Source of the DNA: Agrobacterium sp. RAC06
Lineage (GTDB): Bacteria; Pseudomonadota; Alphaproteobacteria; Rhizobiales; Rhizobiaceae
NCBI RefSeq assembly: GCF_001713475.1
Contig: NZ_CP016499.1
Location: 3,291,001-3,355,000, forward strand
Direction of reading: 5' to 3'
Length of the DNA stretch: 64,000 bases
In this document: positions 18,428 through 27,121 of the stretch, one piece after another
How positions within the stretch are numbered: position 1 is the stretch's first letter
Layout: the number at the start of each line of letters is the position of its first letter
The notes under the pieces: model-generated
The model's input: the letters and a program-made list of their open reading frames with translations, nothing else
What the model was told of the DNA's origin: nothing
Database searches by the model: none
Made by a program: the position numbers and the translations under genes

Positions 18428-19314
18428 GAATTCATCTCCGAAGTATTGCCGGCGAGCGTGGCCGGTCGGTTCCGGCGTCCTGCGCCCTGGCGTTCGAGCA
18501 GAACCTTGGCCACGAGCGTTACCAGTGCCAGCGCGGCGAGCATTGAGGCGGCAGCGAAGGCGCCGACGGCGTTGTAGTCCTGGTAAAGCAGCTCGATATG
18601 CAGCGGCAGCGTGTTGGTCTGGCCACGGATGTTGCCGGAGACGATCGACACGGCGCCGAATTCACCCATGACACGGGCATTGCAGAGCACCACACCATAG
18701 AGCATGGCCCATTTGATGTTGGGCAGCGTCACCGACAGGAAGGTGCGCAAACCGCTTGCGCCCAGCGAGGTTGCGGCCTCCTCGAGATCGCGCCCCTGCG
18801 CCTGCATCAGTGGGATCAGTTCACGGGCGACGAAGGGTGCCGTCACGAACATTGAGGCGAGCACGATGCCCGGCAGGGCAAAGAGAACCTTCAGCCCGGC
18901 GCTGTCGAGGGTGGGGCCGAAAATTCCCTGCAGGCCATAGACGAAGAGATAGGCGACGCCTGCCACGACCGGCGAGACCGAGAAGGGGATCTCGATCAGG
19001 ATGGTGAGCAAGCGCTTGCCGCGAAAATCGTGCTTGGTGATCGCCCAGGCGGCGGCCACGCCGAAGATAGTGTTGATCGGCACCGCGATCAGCGCTGTCA
19101 GTACCGTCAGCCAGATCGCATGACGCGTGTCGGGGTCTGCGATCGTCTCCAGGAAATAGGGAAGCCCCCTGGAAAACGCTTGGATGCCGATGACCGCCAG
19201 GGGCGCTACGACGAAAAAGGCCACAAGCACGAGGACCATGCCGATCAGCGTGTATTTGAAGAGGGGCGCATCGCCGACGCGTGGCGGGCGTCGATTGTTC
19301 GTGACGTGGCTCAT
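18424..19314 (-). CDS. cysW: Sulfate ABC transporter permease CysW
   Basis: A 296-residue inner-membrane permease with about six membrane segments. The EAA-like coupling loop EEAATSLGASGLRTFLSVTLP near residues 175-195 contacts CysA. It begins three bases after the cysT stop and overlaps cysA by four bases, which fits coupled translation of the subunits. The pairing with CysT, CysA and a sulfate-binding protein identifies the substrate group; thiosulfate or molybdate use cannot be excluded from sequence alone. Confidence 0.94.
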   Translation of the reverse strand: MSHVTNNRRPPRVGDAPLFKYTLIGMVLVLVAFFVVAPLAVIGIQAFSRGLPYFLETIADPDTRHAIWLTVLTALIAVPINTIFGVAAAWAITKHDFRGKRLLTILIEIPFSVSPVVAGVAYLFVYGLQGIFGPTLDSAGLKVLFALPGIVLASMFVTAPFVARELIPLMQAQGRDLEEAATSLGASGLRTFLSVTLPNIKWAMLYGVVLCNARVMGEFGAVSIVSGNIRGQTNTLPLHIELLYQDYNAVGAFAAASMLAALALVTLVAKVLLERQGAGRRNRPATLAGNTSEMNS

Positions 19315-19317
19315 GGT

Positions 19318-20139
19318 TCAGCCTTTCACCGTGTAGCGCAGCGCGCGGGCCTGCATGTAGTTGGTGACCGCCAGCATCACGAAGGCGGCGATCAGCATGA
19401 CGGAGGCGATCGCGGCGGAGGCTGGATAGTCGTATTCCTCGAGTCGGATGAAGGCGAGAAGTGCCGTGATCTCGGTCGAGAAGGGCTGATTGCCGGCAAT
19501 GAAGATGATCGCCCCGAATTCGCCGAGGCTGCGGGCGAAGGCGAGCGATGTGCCGGCAAGCAGCGCCGGCGTCAGAAGTGGCAGGATCACGCGGCGGAAG
19601 ATCGAAAGGTCGCTGGAGCCGAGCGTCTGGCCGGCCTCTTCGAGCGCCGGATCGAGCTCTTCAAGCACCGGCTGTACCGTGCGCACGATGAAGGGCAGGC
19701 TGGTGAATGCCATGGCAATCATGATGCCGAGCGGCGTATAGGCGACCTTGATGCCGATCTCGCCCAGTGCTGCGCCAAACCAGCCGTTGGAGGCAAACAG
19801 GGTGGTGAGCGAAATGCCAGCGACGGCCGTCGGCAGCGCAAACGGCAGGTCGACCAGCGCATCGACAATGCGGCGCCCTGGGAAACGATAGCGCACCAGC
19901 ACCCAGGCGAGCGCCAGGCCGAAGACGAGGTTGAACAAGGTCGCGACCAGCGCCGAGCCGATCGTCACGCCATAACTCGCCACAGCGCGTTCGGAAGAGA
20001 CGATGCGCCAATAGTCTGCGGGTCCGAGGCTCGCGGCCTTGAAAATCAGGGCTGCCAGCGGCAACAGGATGATGATCGCGGCATAGACCAGCGTGATCCC
20101 GAGGGACAGTCTGAAGCCCGGCAATACGCGGCGTTTCAA
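19318..20139 (-). CDS. cysT: Sulfate ABC transporter permease CysT (CysU)
   Basis: A 273-residue permease with six predicted membrane segments. The coupling loop EEAGQTLGSSDLSIFRRVILP lies near residues 165-185. It follows the binding-protein gene after 68 bases that contain a strong hairpin, and precedes cysW by three bases. Together CysT and CysW form the heterodimeric channel for sulfate. Confidence 0.94.
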   Translation of the reverse strand: MKRRVLPGFRLSLGITLVYAAIIILLPLAALIFKAASLGPADYWRIVSSERAVASYGVTIGSALVATLFNLVFGLALAWVLVRYRFPGRRIVDALVDLPFALPTAVAGISLTTLFASNGWFGAALGEIGIKVAYTPLGIMIAMAFTSLPFIVRTVQPVLEELDPALEEAGQTLGSSDLSIFRRVILPLLTPALLAGTSLAFARSLGEFGAIIFIAGNQPFSTEITALLAFIRLEEYDYPASAAIASVMLIAAFVMLAVTNYMQARALRYTVKG

Positions 20140-20154
20140 CGTCGTCGTCCTTTC

Positions 20155-20183
20155 ATGAGAAAACCGGCGGATGATCCGCCGGT
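20155..20183 (-). terminator. Hairpin between sbp and cysT (partial terminator)
   Basis: Perfect arms ACCGGCGG (20163-20170) and CCGCCGGT (20176-20183) around a five-base loop. On the minus strand the stem is followed by TTTCTC, a weak T-tract. In ABC operons a hairpin at this point lets the binding protein be made in excess over the permease; that role is inferred. Confidence 0.6.
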
Positions 20184-20207
20184 CCTGAAATCGATTGGAG
20201 ACCGTGC

Positions 20208-21191
20208 TTAGCGGCTGCCATAGATCCCATCAAGGATGGCACCCTCTGCGAAATGCTCCTCGGAAACCTTGGCCCAGCCGCCGAAGACGTCTTCGACGGT
20301 GACGAGACGGATCTCGGGGAACTGGTCCTTGTATTCGGCAGCGACCGTCTCGTCATGGACGCGGTGGCCGAAATCGGCGGCGATCTTCTGACCTTCCGGC
20401 GAATAGAGGAAGTCGAGATACTTCTTGGAGAGTTCCTGGCTTCCCTTGGCATCGGCGACCTTGTCGACGATCGCGACCGGGAATTCGGCAAGCAGGCTCA
20501 CCGACGGCACGACCTGCTGGAACTTGTCCTCGCCATACTGCTTGGCGATTGACTTGGTCTCGGCTTCGAAGGTGATGATCACGTCACCGGTCTCGCGCTC
20601 GACGAAGGTCGTCGTCGCGGCGCGGCCACCGGTGTCGAAGACCGGCACGTTGTCGAAGATCTTTTCGACGAATTCCGTCACCTTGGCCTCGTCGCCGGCA
20701 AACTTCTCCTTCGCATAGGCCGTTGCCGCCAGATAGGTGTAGCGGGCATTGCCCGAGGTCTTCGGGTTGGGGAAGATCACCTGGACGTCGTCGCGGGCGA
20801 GATCGTCCCAGTCCTTGATGTTCTTCGGGTTGCCGGCGCGTACCAGGAAGGACGGGAAGGAATAGAAGGGCGAGGCATTGTTCGGGAATTCCGACTGCCA
20901 GCCTTCGTTGATGAAACCGTTCTTGGCCAGGAATTCGACGTCCGTCACCTGGTTGAAGGTGACGACGTCGGCTTCCAGACCCTCAACGATGGCGCGTGCC
21001 TGGCGCGAGGTACCGCCATGCGACTGATCGATGCTGACGCCCGGATTGGCCTTGATGAAGGCTTCGTTCTGGGCGGCGAAGATCTCGCGGGCGATGTCAT
21101 AGGAGGCGTTGAGCAGCTTGTCTGCGGCGCTGGCCGAAACCGGCAGGGACAGGGCGGCGAGGGCGGCGCTCAAGAGTAGGAGGCGTTTCAT
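20208..21191 (-). CDS. sbp: Periplasmic sulfate-binding protein
   Basis: The substrate-binding subunit of the sulfate importer, 327 residues. A Sec signal peptide covers residues 1-22 and ends in SASA. Family landmarks are NASYDIAREI at the mature N-terminus, QSHGGTSRQARAI, and DVVTFNQVTD, segments known to contact sulfate in Sbp/CysP proteins. It is the first gene of the operon with cysT, cysW and cysA. The TSRQA sequence fits Sbp rather than the molybdate protein ModA. Confidence 0.95.
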   Translation of the reverse strand: MKRLLLLSAALAALSLPVSASAADKLLNASYDIAREIFAAQNEAFIKANPGVSIDQSHGGTSRQARAIVEGLEADVVTFNQVTDVEFLAKNGFINEGWQSEFPNNASPFYSFPSFLVRAGNPKNIKDWDDLARDDVQVIFPNPKTSGNARYTYLAATAYAKEKFAGDEAKVTEFVEKIFDNVPVFDTGGRAATTTFVERETGDVIITFEAETKSIAKQYGEDKFQQVVPSVSLLAEFPVAIVDKVADAKGSQELSKKYLDFLYSPEGQKIAADFGHRVHDETVAAEYKDQFPEIRLVTVEDVFGGWAKVSEEHFAEGAILDGIYGSR

Positions 21192-21333
21192 GGACTGGTA
21201 CTCCGGGATGCGGGGGATCTATCTGCCCCGCAAACTAGAGGGTCGGCCCGCCCCTTCCGAGGAATGGCCGACCAATGATTGCCCGGAGGGGCAAATATCT
21301 TTCCGCCGGAGGGGCCCCCGCCGGAATGGTCCA

Positions 21334-22215
21334 TCAGCGCGTCGGAACCGGCACTTCGCCGCGGTAGTCGTAAAAGCCGCGGCCCGACTTGCGACCCAGC
21401 CAGCCGGCCTCGACATATTTGACCAGCAGCGGGCAGGGACGGTACTTCGAGTCCGAGAGGCCCTCATGCAGCACCTGCATGATCGAGAGGCACGTATCGA
21501 GACCGATAAAATCGGCAAGCTGCAGCGGGCCCATCGGGTGGTTGGCGCCGAGCTTCATTGCCGTGTCGATCGCTTCGACCGAGCCGACGCCTTCATACAG
21601 CGTGTAGATCGCCTCGTTGATCATCGGCAGCAGGATGCGGTTGACGATGAATGCCGGGAAGTCTTCGGCGACCGTGATCGTCTTGTCGAGCGAGGAGACG
21701 AAGTCCTTGGCGGTGGCGAAGGTGGTTTCATCGGTTGCGATGCCGCGCACCAGTTCTACGAGCTTCATGACCGGGACCGGGTTCATGAAATGGATGCCCA
21801 TGAAACGCTCCGGCCGGTCGGTGGCCGAGGCGAGCCGGGTAATCGAGAGCGACGAGGTATTCGTTGCAATCAGTGCCTCTGGCTTCAGAACCGGGCAGAG
21901 TGTCGCGAAGATCTTGCGCTTGACAGTTTCATCCTCGGTCGCTGCCTCGATCACGAGATCTGATGGAGCGAGGTCGTTGACGTCCGACGAGCCGGAGATC
22001 AGCGCGAGTGCGGCCTTGCGATCCTCGTCAGTGATCTTGCCATTGGTGACCTGTCGGGCGAGGTTGCCGTTGATGGTAGCGAGGCCTGCCTCGATCCTCT
22101 CCTTGGAGAGATCGTAGATCGTGACCTTGTAGCCGGCGGCGGCGGCGACCTGGGCAATGCCACAGCCCATCTGGCCGGCACCCACGACACCCACATTGCT
22201 GATCTTGTCCGTCAT
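21334..22215 (-). CDS. hbd: 3-hydroxybutyryl-CoA dehydrogenase
   Basis: NAD(P)-dependent oxidation of 3-hydroxybutyryl-CoA, or the reverse, in the cytosol. The dinucleotide motif GVVGAGQMG starts near residue 8, the catalytic region contains GIHFMNPVPVMKLVE, and the C-terminal helical domain ends with GRKSGRGFYDY. The start at ATG 22215 gives 293 residues. It lies downstream of etfA on the same strand, behind a terminator-like hairpin. The neighbourhood of etfBA points to acyl-CoA or polyhydroxybutyrate metabolism. Confidence 0.94.
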   Translation of the reverse strand: MTDKISNVGVVGAGQMGCGIAQVAAAAGYKVTIYDLSKERIEAGLATINGNLARQVTNGKITDEDRKAALALISGSSDVNDLAPSDLVIEAATEDETVKRKIFATLCPVLKPEALIATNTSSLSITRLASATDRPERFMGIHFMNPVPVMKLVELVRGIATDETTFATAKDFVSSLDKTITVAEDFPAFIVNRILLPMINEAIYTLYEGVGSVEAIDTAMKLGANHPMGPLQLADFIGLDTCLSIMQVLHEGLSDSKYRPCPLLVKYVEAGWLGRKSGRGFYDYRGEVPVPTR

Positions 22216-22264
22216 CGTCTCGCTCCTCACCCGTTCTCGTCTTCACTCAAGAAGATGGCACCGA

Positions 22265-22298
22265 CAAAAATGCCGGACCCGCTCATCGCGGACCCGGC
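22265..22298 (-). terminator. Strand-specific terminator after etfA
   Basis: Arms at 22272-22282 and 22288-22298 form an 11-pair stem only in minus-strand RNA, where the central two pairs are G-U wobbles; in plus-strand RNA the same positions are A-C mismatches. On the minus strand the stem is followed by ATTTTTGT. It lies 59 bases after the etfA stop and before hbd. A second perfect inverted repeat, CCTTTCGCA and TGCGAAAGG, sits at 22333-22352. Confidence 0.7.
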
Positions 22299-22356
22299 TG
22301 ATTGATAGACCGCAAAGGTTTCTTTGACCAGTCCTTTCGCAGTTGCGAAAGGGCGA

Positions 22357-23286
22357 TCAGAGCGCCTTCTCGAGCTCCGGCAGGGCCTCGAAGATGTCGG
22401 CGACGAGGCCGTAATCGGCAACCTGGAAGATCGGTGCTTCCTCGTCCTTGTTGATCGCGACGATGACCTTCGAGTCCTTCATTCCGGCGAGGTGCTGGAT
22501 GGCACCGGAGATGCCGCAGGCGATGTAGAGCTGCGGGGCAACCACCTTGCCGGTCTGGCCAACCTGCCAGTCGTTCGGGGCATAGCCTGCATCGACGGCC
22601 GCACGAGATGCGCCGACGGCGGCACCCAGCTTGTCGGCTACAGGCAGGATCACTTCCTGGAACTTCTCCGAGGAGCCAAGCGCACGGCCACCGGAAATGA
22701 TGATCTTGGCCGAGGCCAGTTCCGGGCGGTCGGACGAGGACAGCGCATCGGAAACATAGCTGGATACGCCGGTGTTTGCAGCGGCAGCAATGCTTTCTAC
22801 GGCAGCAGACCCACCTTCACCGGCAGCGGCGAAGGAGGCTGTGCGAACGGTGATCACCTTCTTGGGATCGGTCGACTGCACGGTCTGGATGGCGTTGCCG
22901 GCATAGATCGGACGCTTGAAGGTGTCGGCAGAGACCACTTCAGTGATTTCCGAGACCTGCATGACATCAAGCAGGGCTGCGACGCGCGGCATCACGTTTT
23001 TGCCGACCGAGGTCGCGGCCGCAATGATCGTGTCGTAGGAGCCGCCAAGCGAGACGATGAGGGCCGCCAGCGGCTCTGCAAGGTTGTTGCCGAGCGAAGC
23101 GTCGTCGGCGAGCAGCACCTTGGAGACGCCCGAGAGCTTTGCAGCCGCATCGGCGGCAGCCTTGGCGCCGGAGCCGGCGACCAGGACATGCACGTCGCCA
23201 CCGATCTTGGTGGCGGCCGTGAGCGCCTTCGCGGTCTGTTCGGAGACGGTCGCGTTGTCGTGTTCTGCGAGAAGAAGAATAGCCAT
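22357..23286 (-). CDS. etfA: Electron transfer flavoprotein alpha subunit
   Basis: With EtfB, forms the FAD/AMP-binding carrier that passes electrons from acyl-CoA and related dehydrogenases to the quinone pool. The C-terminal FAD domain carries [13 protein letters not shown] near residue 205 and [14 protein letters not shown] followed by [11 protein letters not shown], the ETF alpha signature. The start at ATG 23286 gives 309 residues, preceded on the mRNA by AGGAGAAACG. It follows etfB by 25 bases and belongs to the same transcript. Confidence 0.96.
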   Translation of the reverse strand: MAILLLAEHDNATVSEQTAKALTAATKIGGDVHVLVAGSGAKAAADAAAKLSGVSKVLLADDASLGNNLAEPLAALIVSLGGSYDTIIAAATSVGKNVMPRVAALLDVMQVSEITEVVSADTFKRPIYAGNAIQTVQSTDPKKVITVRTASFAAAGEGGSAAVESIAAAANTGVSSYVSDALSSSDRPELASAKIIISGGRALGSSEKFQEVILPVADKLGAAVGASRAAVDAGYAPNDWQVGQTGKVVAPQLYIACGISGAIQHLAGMKDSKVIVAINKDEEAPIFQVADYGLVADIFEALPELEKAL

Positions 23287-23311
23287 TTTACGTTTCTCCT
23301 GTCCGTTCCGC

Positions 23312-24061
23312 TTACAATACGCCGGCTTCGTTCTTGAGCTTGTCGACAAGCTCTGCCACCGACTTCACCTTGATGCCCGCCTTGCGGCCACCCGGCTCCT
23401 CGGTCTTCAGAACCTTGAGGCGCGGTGCGACGTCGACGCCGAAGTCGGCCGGGGCCTTCTTGTCGAGCGGCTTCTTCTTGGCCTTCATGATATTGGGCAG
23501 CGAGGCGTAGCGCGGCTCGTTCAAACGCAGGTCGGTGGTGACGATCGCCGGGAGCTTCACGTCGATGGTCTGGAGACCGCCGTCGACTTCGCGGGTGACG
23601 GTCGCCTTGTCAGCGCCAAGCTCGAGCTTGGAGGCAAACGTCGCCTGGCCCCAGCCGAGGAGAGCCGCCAGCATCTGGCCGGTCTGGTTCGAATCGTCGT
23701 CGATCGCCTGCTTGCCGACGATGACGAGGCCCGGAGCCTCAGCCTCGACCACGCCCTTCAGGAGCTTGGCTACGGCGAGCGGCTCGACGGCTTCGTCTGT
23801 CTCGATCAGGATGCCGCGGTCAGCGCCCATGGCGAGTGCGGTGCGGATGGTTTCCTCGGCCTTGGCCGGGCCAATCGACACGATCACCACTTCTTCGGCC
23901 TTGCCGGCTTCCTTCAGCCGCAGCGCCTCCTCGACGGAGATCTCGTCGAAGGGATTCATGGACATCTTGACGTTGGCGAGCTCGACGCCTGAACCATCTG
24001 GTTTGACGCGGATCTTGACGTTGTAATCCACAACCCGCTTGACTGGGACGAGTATCTTCAT
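23312..24061 (-). CDS. etfB: Electron transfer flavoprotein beta subunit
   Basis: A 249-residue ETF beta subunit, the AMP-binding partner of EtfA. It starts [17 protein letters not shown], and the family signature region [27 protein letters not shown] lies near residues 157-183. It is the first gene of etfBA. About 136 bases upstream of its start is a palindrome resembling LiuR sites, so the operon may respond to branched-chain amino acid or acyl-CoA catabolism. Confidence 0.96.
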   Translation of the reverse strand: MKILVPVKRVVDYNVKIRVKPDGSGVELANVKMSMNPFDEISVEEALRLKEAGKAEEVVIVSIGPAKAEETIRTALAMGADRGILIETDEAVEPLAVAKLLKGVVEAEAPGLVIVGKQAIDDDSNQTGQMLAALLGWGQATFASKLELGADKATVTREVDGGLQTIDVKLPAIVTTDLRLNEPRYASLPNIMKAKKKPLDKKAPADFGVDVAPRLKVLKTEEPGGRKAGIKVKSVAELVDKLKNEAGVL

Positions 24062-24196
24062 GGGTTCCTCTCTTCAAATCTTCTGCCGGAAAATGCGCGC
24101 TGATGCGCTCCGCCGTTTGTCGATTGGCGACATCGATACGCATTTTTTTCCCAAACACAACGATCGATGCCGTTTGACGGACAGCAATAATTTACG

Positions 24197-24212
24197 TTGA
24201 CGTTCACGTCAA
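24197..24212. promoter_or_regulatory. Palindromic operator upstream of etfBA (LiuR-like)
   Basis: TTGACGT (24197-24203), two bases, then ACGTCAA (24206-24212) form a perfect 7+7 inverted repeat in the gap between etfB and the rhomboid gene. I recall the MerR-family regulator LiuR of proteobacteria binding sites of similar form, with ACGT half sites about two bases apart, and etfBA among its targets. The palindrome is seen directly; the regulator is inferred. Confidence 0.55.
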
Positions 24213-24235
24213 TACTTTGCCGCCGCGACCTCTTG

Positions 24236-25093
24236 TCATCGTCCCCAGTGGGTGACCTTGCGAACCGGTTGCGATGCCGTGGTTTTTGCGCCGTTTTCTG
24301 CCTCGTCCCTCTCCCAGGCTCTCGTGTCGCCGGCCGGTCTTTGCCCCCAGGGGCCTACTGTGGCGACATCCACGGTGGGCGCGGCGTGTTCGACAGCCTT
24401 GGGTGTCACGATCGCCCGATCGAAGAGCGGCACACCCGGACGTCGCAAAAAGAGCACCAGGATCGCACCGGCGATGATGCCGCCGACATGCGCGCCCCAG
24501 GAGACATTGCTGTCACCGTCGATCACCAGCATGACGAATTGCTGGCCGACCCAGAAGAGAAGCGGGATGAAGGCCGGGAGCGGCAGCGGAAAGCGCATGA
24601 AGACCAGCACCCAGACGCGCACCTTTGGGTGCAGCATCAGATAAGCCGCAACCACGCCCGATACCGCGCCCGACGCCCCGATCAGCGGCGCTTCGCTCGC
24701 CGGCATAACCAGCCCATGCACGAGCGCGCCGGCGGCCGCGCAGGCAAGGTAGAAGAACAGGAACTTGAAGTGCCCCATCGCATCCTCGACATTGTCGCCG
24801 AAGACCCAGAGGAAGAGCATGTTGGAGCCCAGATGAAGCCAGCTGCCATGCAGGAAGGAATAGGTGACATAGGTCGCCCCCTCCGGCACCAGCACCAGCC
24901 GCGGATCGAGCTCGGCAATATCGAAGGCGACGGCCGGTATGAAGCCCATGCCATAAACCCCGATCTCGTAGAGCGCCTCCGGTGCCAGTGTCGCCAGCGC
25001 ATGGGTCACGACATTGGCGAGAATCAGCCCCAAGGTCACATACTGCTTGCGGATGTGCTTCAGCGCGTTTCGGTCGTGCAGGGGAATGAACAT
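24236..25093 (-). CDS. Rhomboid family intramembrane serine protease
   Basis: A 285-residue polytopic membrane protease. The catalytic serine is S141 in GASGAVSG and the catalytic histidine H202 in WGAHVGGIIAG, so the dyad is intact. The family tract with HLGSNMLFLWVFGDNVED near residues 87-104 is present. The C-terminal 60 residues are polar. It lies upstream of etfB on the same strand but separated from it by the operator region, so it is probably a separate unit. Substrate is unknown. Confidence 0.9.
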   Translation of the reverse strand: MFIPLHDRNALKHIRKQYVTLGLILANVVTHALATLAPEALYEIGVYGMGFIPAVAFDIAELDPRLVLVPEGATYVTYSFLHGSWLHLGSNMLFLWVFGDNVEDAMGHFKFLFFYLACAAAGALVHGLVMPASEAPLIGASGAVSGVVAAYLMLHPKVRVWVLVFMRFPLPLPAFIPLLFWVGQQFVMLVIDGDSNVSWGAHVGGIIAGAILVLFLRRPGVPLFDRAIVTPKAVEHAAPTVDVATVGPWGQRPAGDTRAWERDEAENGAKTTASQPVRKVTHWGR

Positions 25094-25187
25094 CGCGCCT
25101 CGTCGGGTTCGCCGGAGATGGGTGCGTAGAACCTAGCGCAGCTTGGGGGATGGGGACAGGGGGAGGTTGCCATGTAGGCGGCTCCCA

Positions 25188-25383
25188 CCTCCCCCTTAGC
25201 GGGGGAGGACGGAAAATCGAAGGCTTGAGGTCCGCGCAAGCCGCCTAAACTTCAGATTTTCCAAGAGAGGGGCAAAGTTGCGCGGGCAGAAACCTCAGCA
25301 GGCCCCCTCTTGCGAAATCTGAGGTTTGCCCCTGATCGGGCCAATTCCCCGATTTCGGTTTCTCCCCCGCAAGGGGGGAGAAA
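25188..25383. repeat. Composite palindromic intergenic element
   Basis: The 299-base gap between the rhomboid gene and the adenosyltransferase gene contains nested inverted repeats. CCTCCCCC/GGGGGAGG is at 25188-25195 and 25201-25208; TTTCTCCCCC/GGGGGAGAAA is at 25359-25368 and 25374-25383; AAACCTCAG/CTGAGGTTT is at 25290-25298 and 25319-25327. An imperfect longer pair links 25247-25274 with 25302-25327. No coding sequence is seen. The form resembles mobile palindromic intergenic repeats of rhizobia, but I can show only one copy here. Confidence 0.65.
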
Positions 25384-25392
25384 TGTCGTCGC

Positions 25393-25971
25393 CTACCTGT
25401 TCTTCCCCGGCACCCACAGAATATCCGCCTTGCCGCCGTCATTCGCATGACGTGCTGCCACGAACAGAAAATCCGACAGCCGGTTCACATATTTCAGTGC
25501 CGGTGCGCCGACTTCCTCACCGTCGAAGCGGGAGAGTTCGACCATGATGCGCTCGGCACGACGCGAGGTGGTGCGCGCGAGGTGCAGATAGGCTGCAGCG
25601 GGCGTGCCTCCCGGCAGGATGAAGGATTTCAGCGGATCGAGAGCGGCATTCAGCTGGTCGATTTCCTTCTCGATCCGGTCGACCTGGGCCTCGATGACGC
25701 GGAGCGGCTCGTAGGAGAGGACCTCGCCGGTTTCGGGGGCGGCGAGATCCGCGCCGAGGTCGAAGAGGTCGTTCTGGATGCGCATCAGCATGGCATCGAG
25801 TTCCGGCATCTCTCCCGTATGGAGCCGGGCAATGCCGATCGCTGAATTCGTCTCGTCGATCGTGCCATAGGCGTCGACGCGCAGGTCGTGCTTCAGGCGG
25901 CGCGGGCCTGTCACCAGTGCCGTGGTGCCGTCATCGCCGGTGCGGGTGTAGATCTTGTTGAGCTTGACCAT
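25393..25971 (-). CDS. Cob(I)alamin adenosyltransferase, PduO type
   Basis: A 192-residue enzyme that transfers adenosyl from ATP to cob(I)alamin, making adenosylcobalamin. The N-terminal KIYTRTGDDGTTALVTG is the PduO-type ATP-binding motif, and the C-terminal NRLSDFLFVAARHAN is the family signature. It follows the HIG1 gene by two bases and ends 300 bases before the rhomboid gene. The gene is sometimes labelled cobO in rhizobia, but the fold is PduO type, so I leave the symbol blank. Confidence 0.93.
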   Translation of the reverse strand: MVKLNKIYTRTGDDGTTALVTGPRRLKHDLRVDAYGTIDETNSAIGIARLHTGEMPELDAMLMRIQNDLFDLGADLAAPETGEVLSYEPLRVIEAQVDRIEKEIDQLNAALDPLKSFILPGGTPAAAYLHLARTTSRRAERIMVELSRFDGEEVGAPALKYVNRLSDFLFVAARHANDGGKADILWVPGKNR

Positions 25972-25975
25972 GGTT

Positions 25976-26173
25976 TCAGCGTCCCCCGCCCGTCAGCCAG
26001 AGTGTGAGCATGATCAGCGCGATCGCGATCGCCTGCAGCACGATACGGGCCTGCATCAGTTTGTTGGATGTATTGCCGTCGCCGCCTTTCAGCATGTTGA
26101 AGAGGCCTCGCAAGAGGACGAGGGCGACAAGCCCCATGACGATGATGGCGAGGACATAGGTGAATGTGGACAT
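25976..26173 (-). CDS. HIG1 domain-containing twin-membrane-segment protein
   Basis: A 65-residue inner-membrane protein with two helices, about residues 6-27 and 43-60, joined by a short loop KGGDGNTSNKLMQARI. The loop's conserved MQARI and pattern fit the HIG1 N-terminal domain. Homologues associate with cytochrome oxidase in some bacteria and mitochondria. It is sandwiched between the SDR gene and the adenosyltransferase gene (two bases), so it is probably co-transcribed with the latter. Its function here is not established. Confidence 0.85.
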   Translation of the reverse strand: MSTFTYVLAIIVMGLVALVLLRGLFNMLKGGDGNTSNKLMQARIVLQAIAIALIMLTLWLTGGGR

Positions 26174-26203
26174 AACGTGGGATGAGCCTTTGTTCGTCGC
26201 CGG

Positions 26204-27028
26204 TCAGTCCAGCGAGCGCATCAGTCGATAGAAGAGGTCGGCCGGAAGCCAGCGCTTGATCAGGGCCCCCTGCTTGGCCGGCTTGGTCACGAGATAATGT
26301 GGGCGGGCACGCCGGGCGGTCAAGGCGTGGGTGAGGACTTTGTAGACGGCCTCCGGCCCGAGTTTGTGGCGGTTGACGGGGCCTGTGCCATCGAGTCGCG
26401 CCAGTTGCCGGCGGTAGTCCTCGGCATGAACCGAGTTTTCGAGGTCGATCACGCGGCGGATGTGGTGGAGCGCATTGGCGGTGAAGCGGCTTTCGATCGG
26501 GCCGGGCTCGATCAGGCTCACCTGCACGCCGGAGCCCTCGAGTTCCATACGAAGTGTGAGCGAGAGGCCCTCGAGCGCAAACTTCGAGGCCGTATAGGCG
26601 CCGCGCCAGCGATAGGGGATGATGCCGAGGATCGAGGAGCATTGCACGATGCGGCCTGATCCTTGCGCTCGCATCGCCGGGATCACCCGACGGGTCAGGT
26701 CGTGCCAGCCGAAGAGATTTGTCTCGAACTGCTGCCTGAGCGCTTCCGTCGGCAGATCCTCCACCGCACCCGCCTGGCCATAGGCGCCATTGTTGAACAG
26801 CGCGTCGAGCCGGCCCCCTGTGCGGTCGAACACGGTCGCGACAAGGGTTTCGATGCTGGCTGTGTCGGTGTAATCCATTACGAGGGCCTCAATACCCTTC
26901 GCCTCGAGCGCGCCCAGGTCTTCCGGCTTGCGCACCGTCGCAAAGACCCGCCAGCCGTCGCGCTTGAGGGCCTCGGCACAGTAGGCGCCGATGCCGGAGG
27001 AACAACCGGTGACGATGATGCTCTTCAC
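26204..27028 (-). CDS. Short-chain dehydrogenase/reductase
   Basis: A 274-residue SDR with cofactor motif TGCSSGIG at residues 7-14, NNGAYG near residue 79, catalytic serine near 131, and the Y145xxxK149 pair in YTASK. Substrate cannot be told from sequence. I set the start at GTG 27028 (MKSIIVTG), which has GAGG upstream; a longer open frame to 27712 crosses the divergent BrkB gene and is rejected. It lies 30 bases upstream of the HIG1 gene on the same strand. Confidence 0.9.
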   Translation of the reverse strand: MKSIIVTGCSSGIGAYCAEALKRDGWRVFATVRKPEDLGALEAKGIEALVMDYTDTASIETLVATVFDRTGGRLDALFNNGAYGQAGAVEDLPTEALRQQFETNLFGWHDLTRRVIPAMRAQGSGRIVQCSSILGIIPYRWRGAYTASKFALEGLSLTLRMELEGSGVQVSLIEPGPIESRFTANALHHIRRVIDLENSVHAEDYRRQLARLDGTGPVNRHKLGPEAVYKVLTHALTARRARPHYLVTKPAKQGALIKRWLPADLFYRLMRSLD

Positions 27029-27121
27029 GGGGAAAACCTCGTTATTGCTTTGCAAACGGCGATGGGTTTCCCATATTCGGCCCCAGCCTGCAATCGTGCC
27101 CCGCGTTCTTGAGGAGACTGG

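Noticed and set aside
21281..21333. Terminator with direct repeats after hbd
   Set aside because: CGGAGGGGC occurs twice and an imperfect palindrome is present, but mismatches and lack of a T-run make the call too weak.
25094..25392. CRISPR array
   Set aside because: The gap has inverted repeats but no regularly spaced direct repeats, and no cas gene is present.
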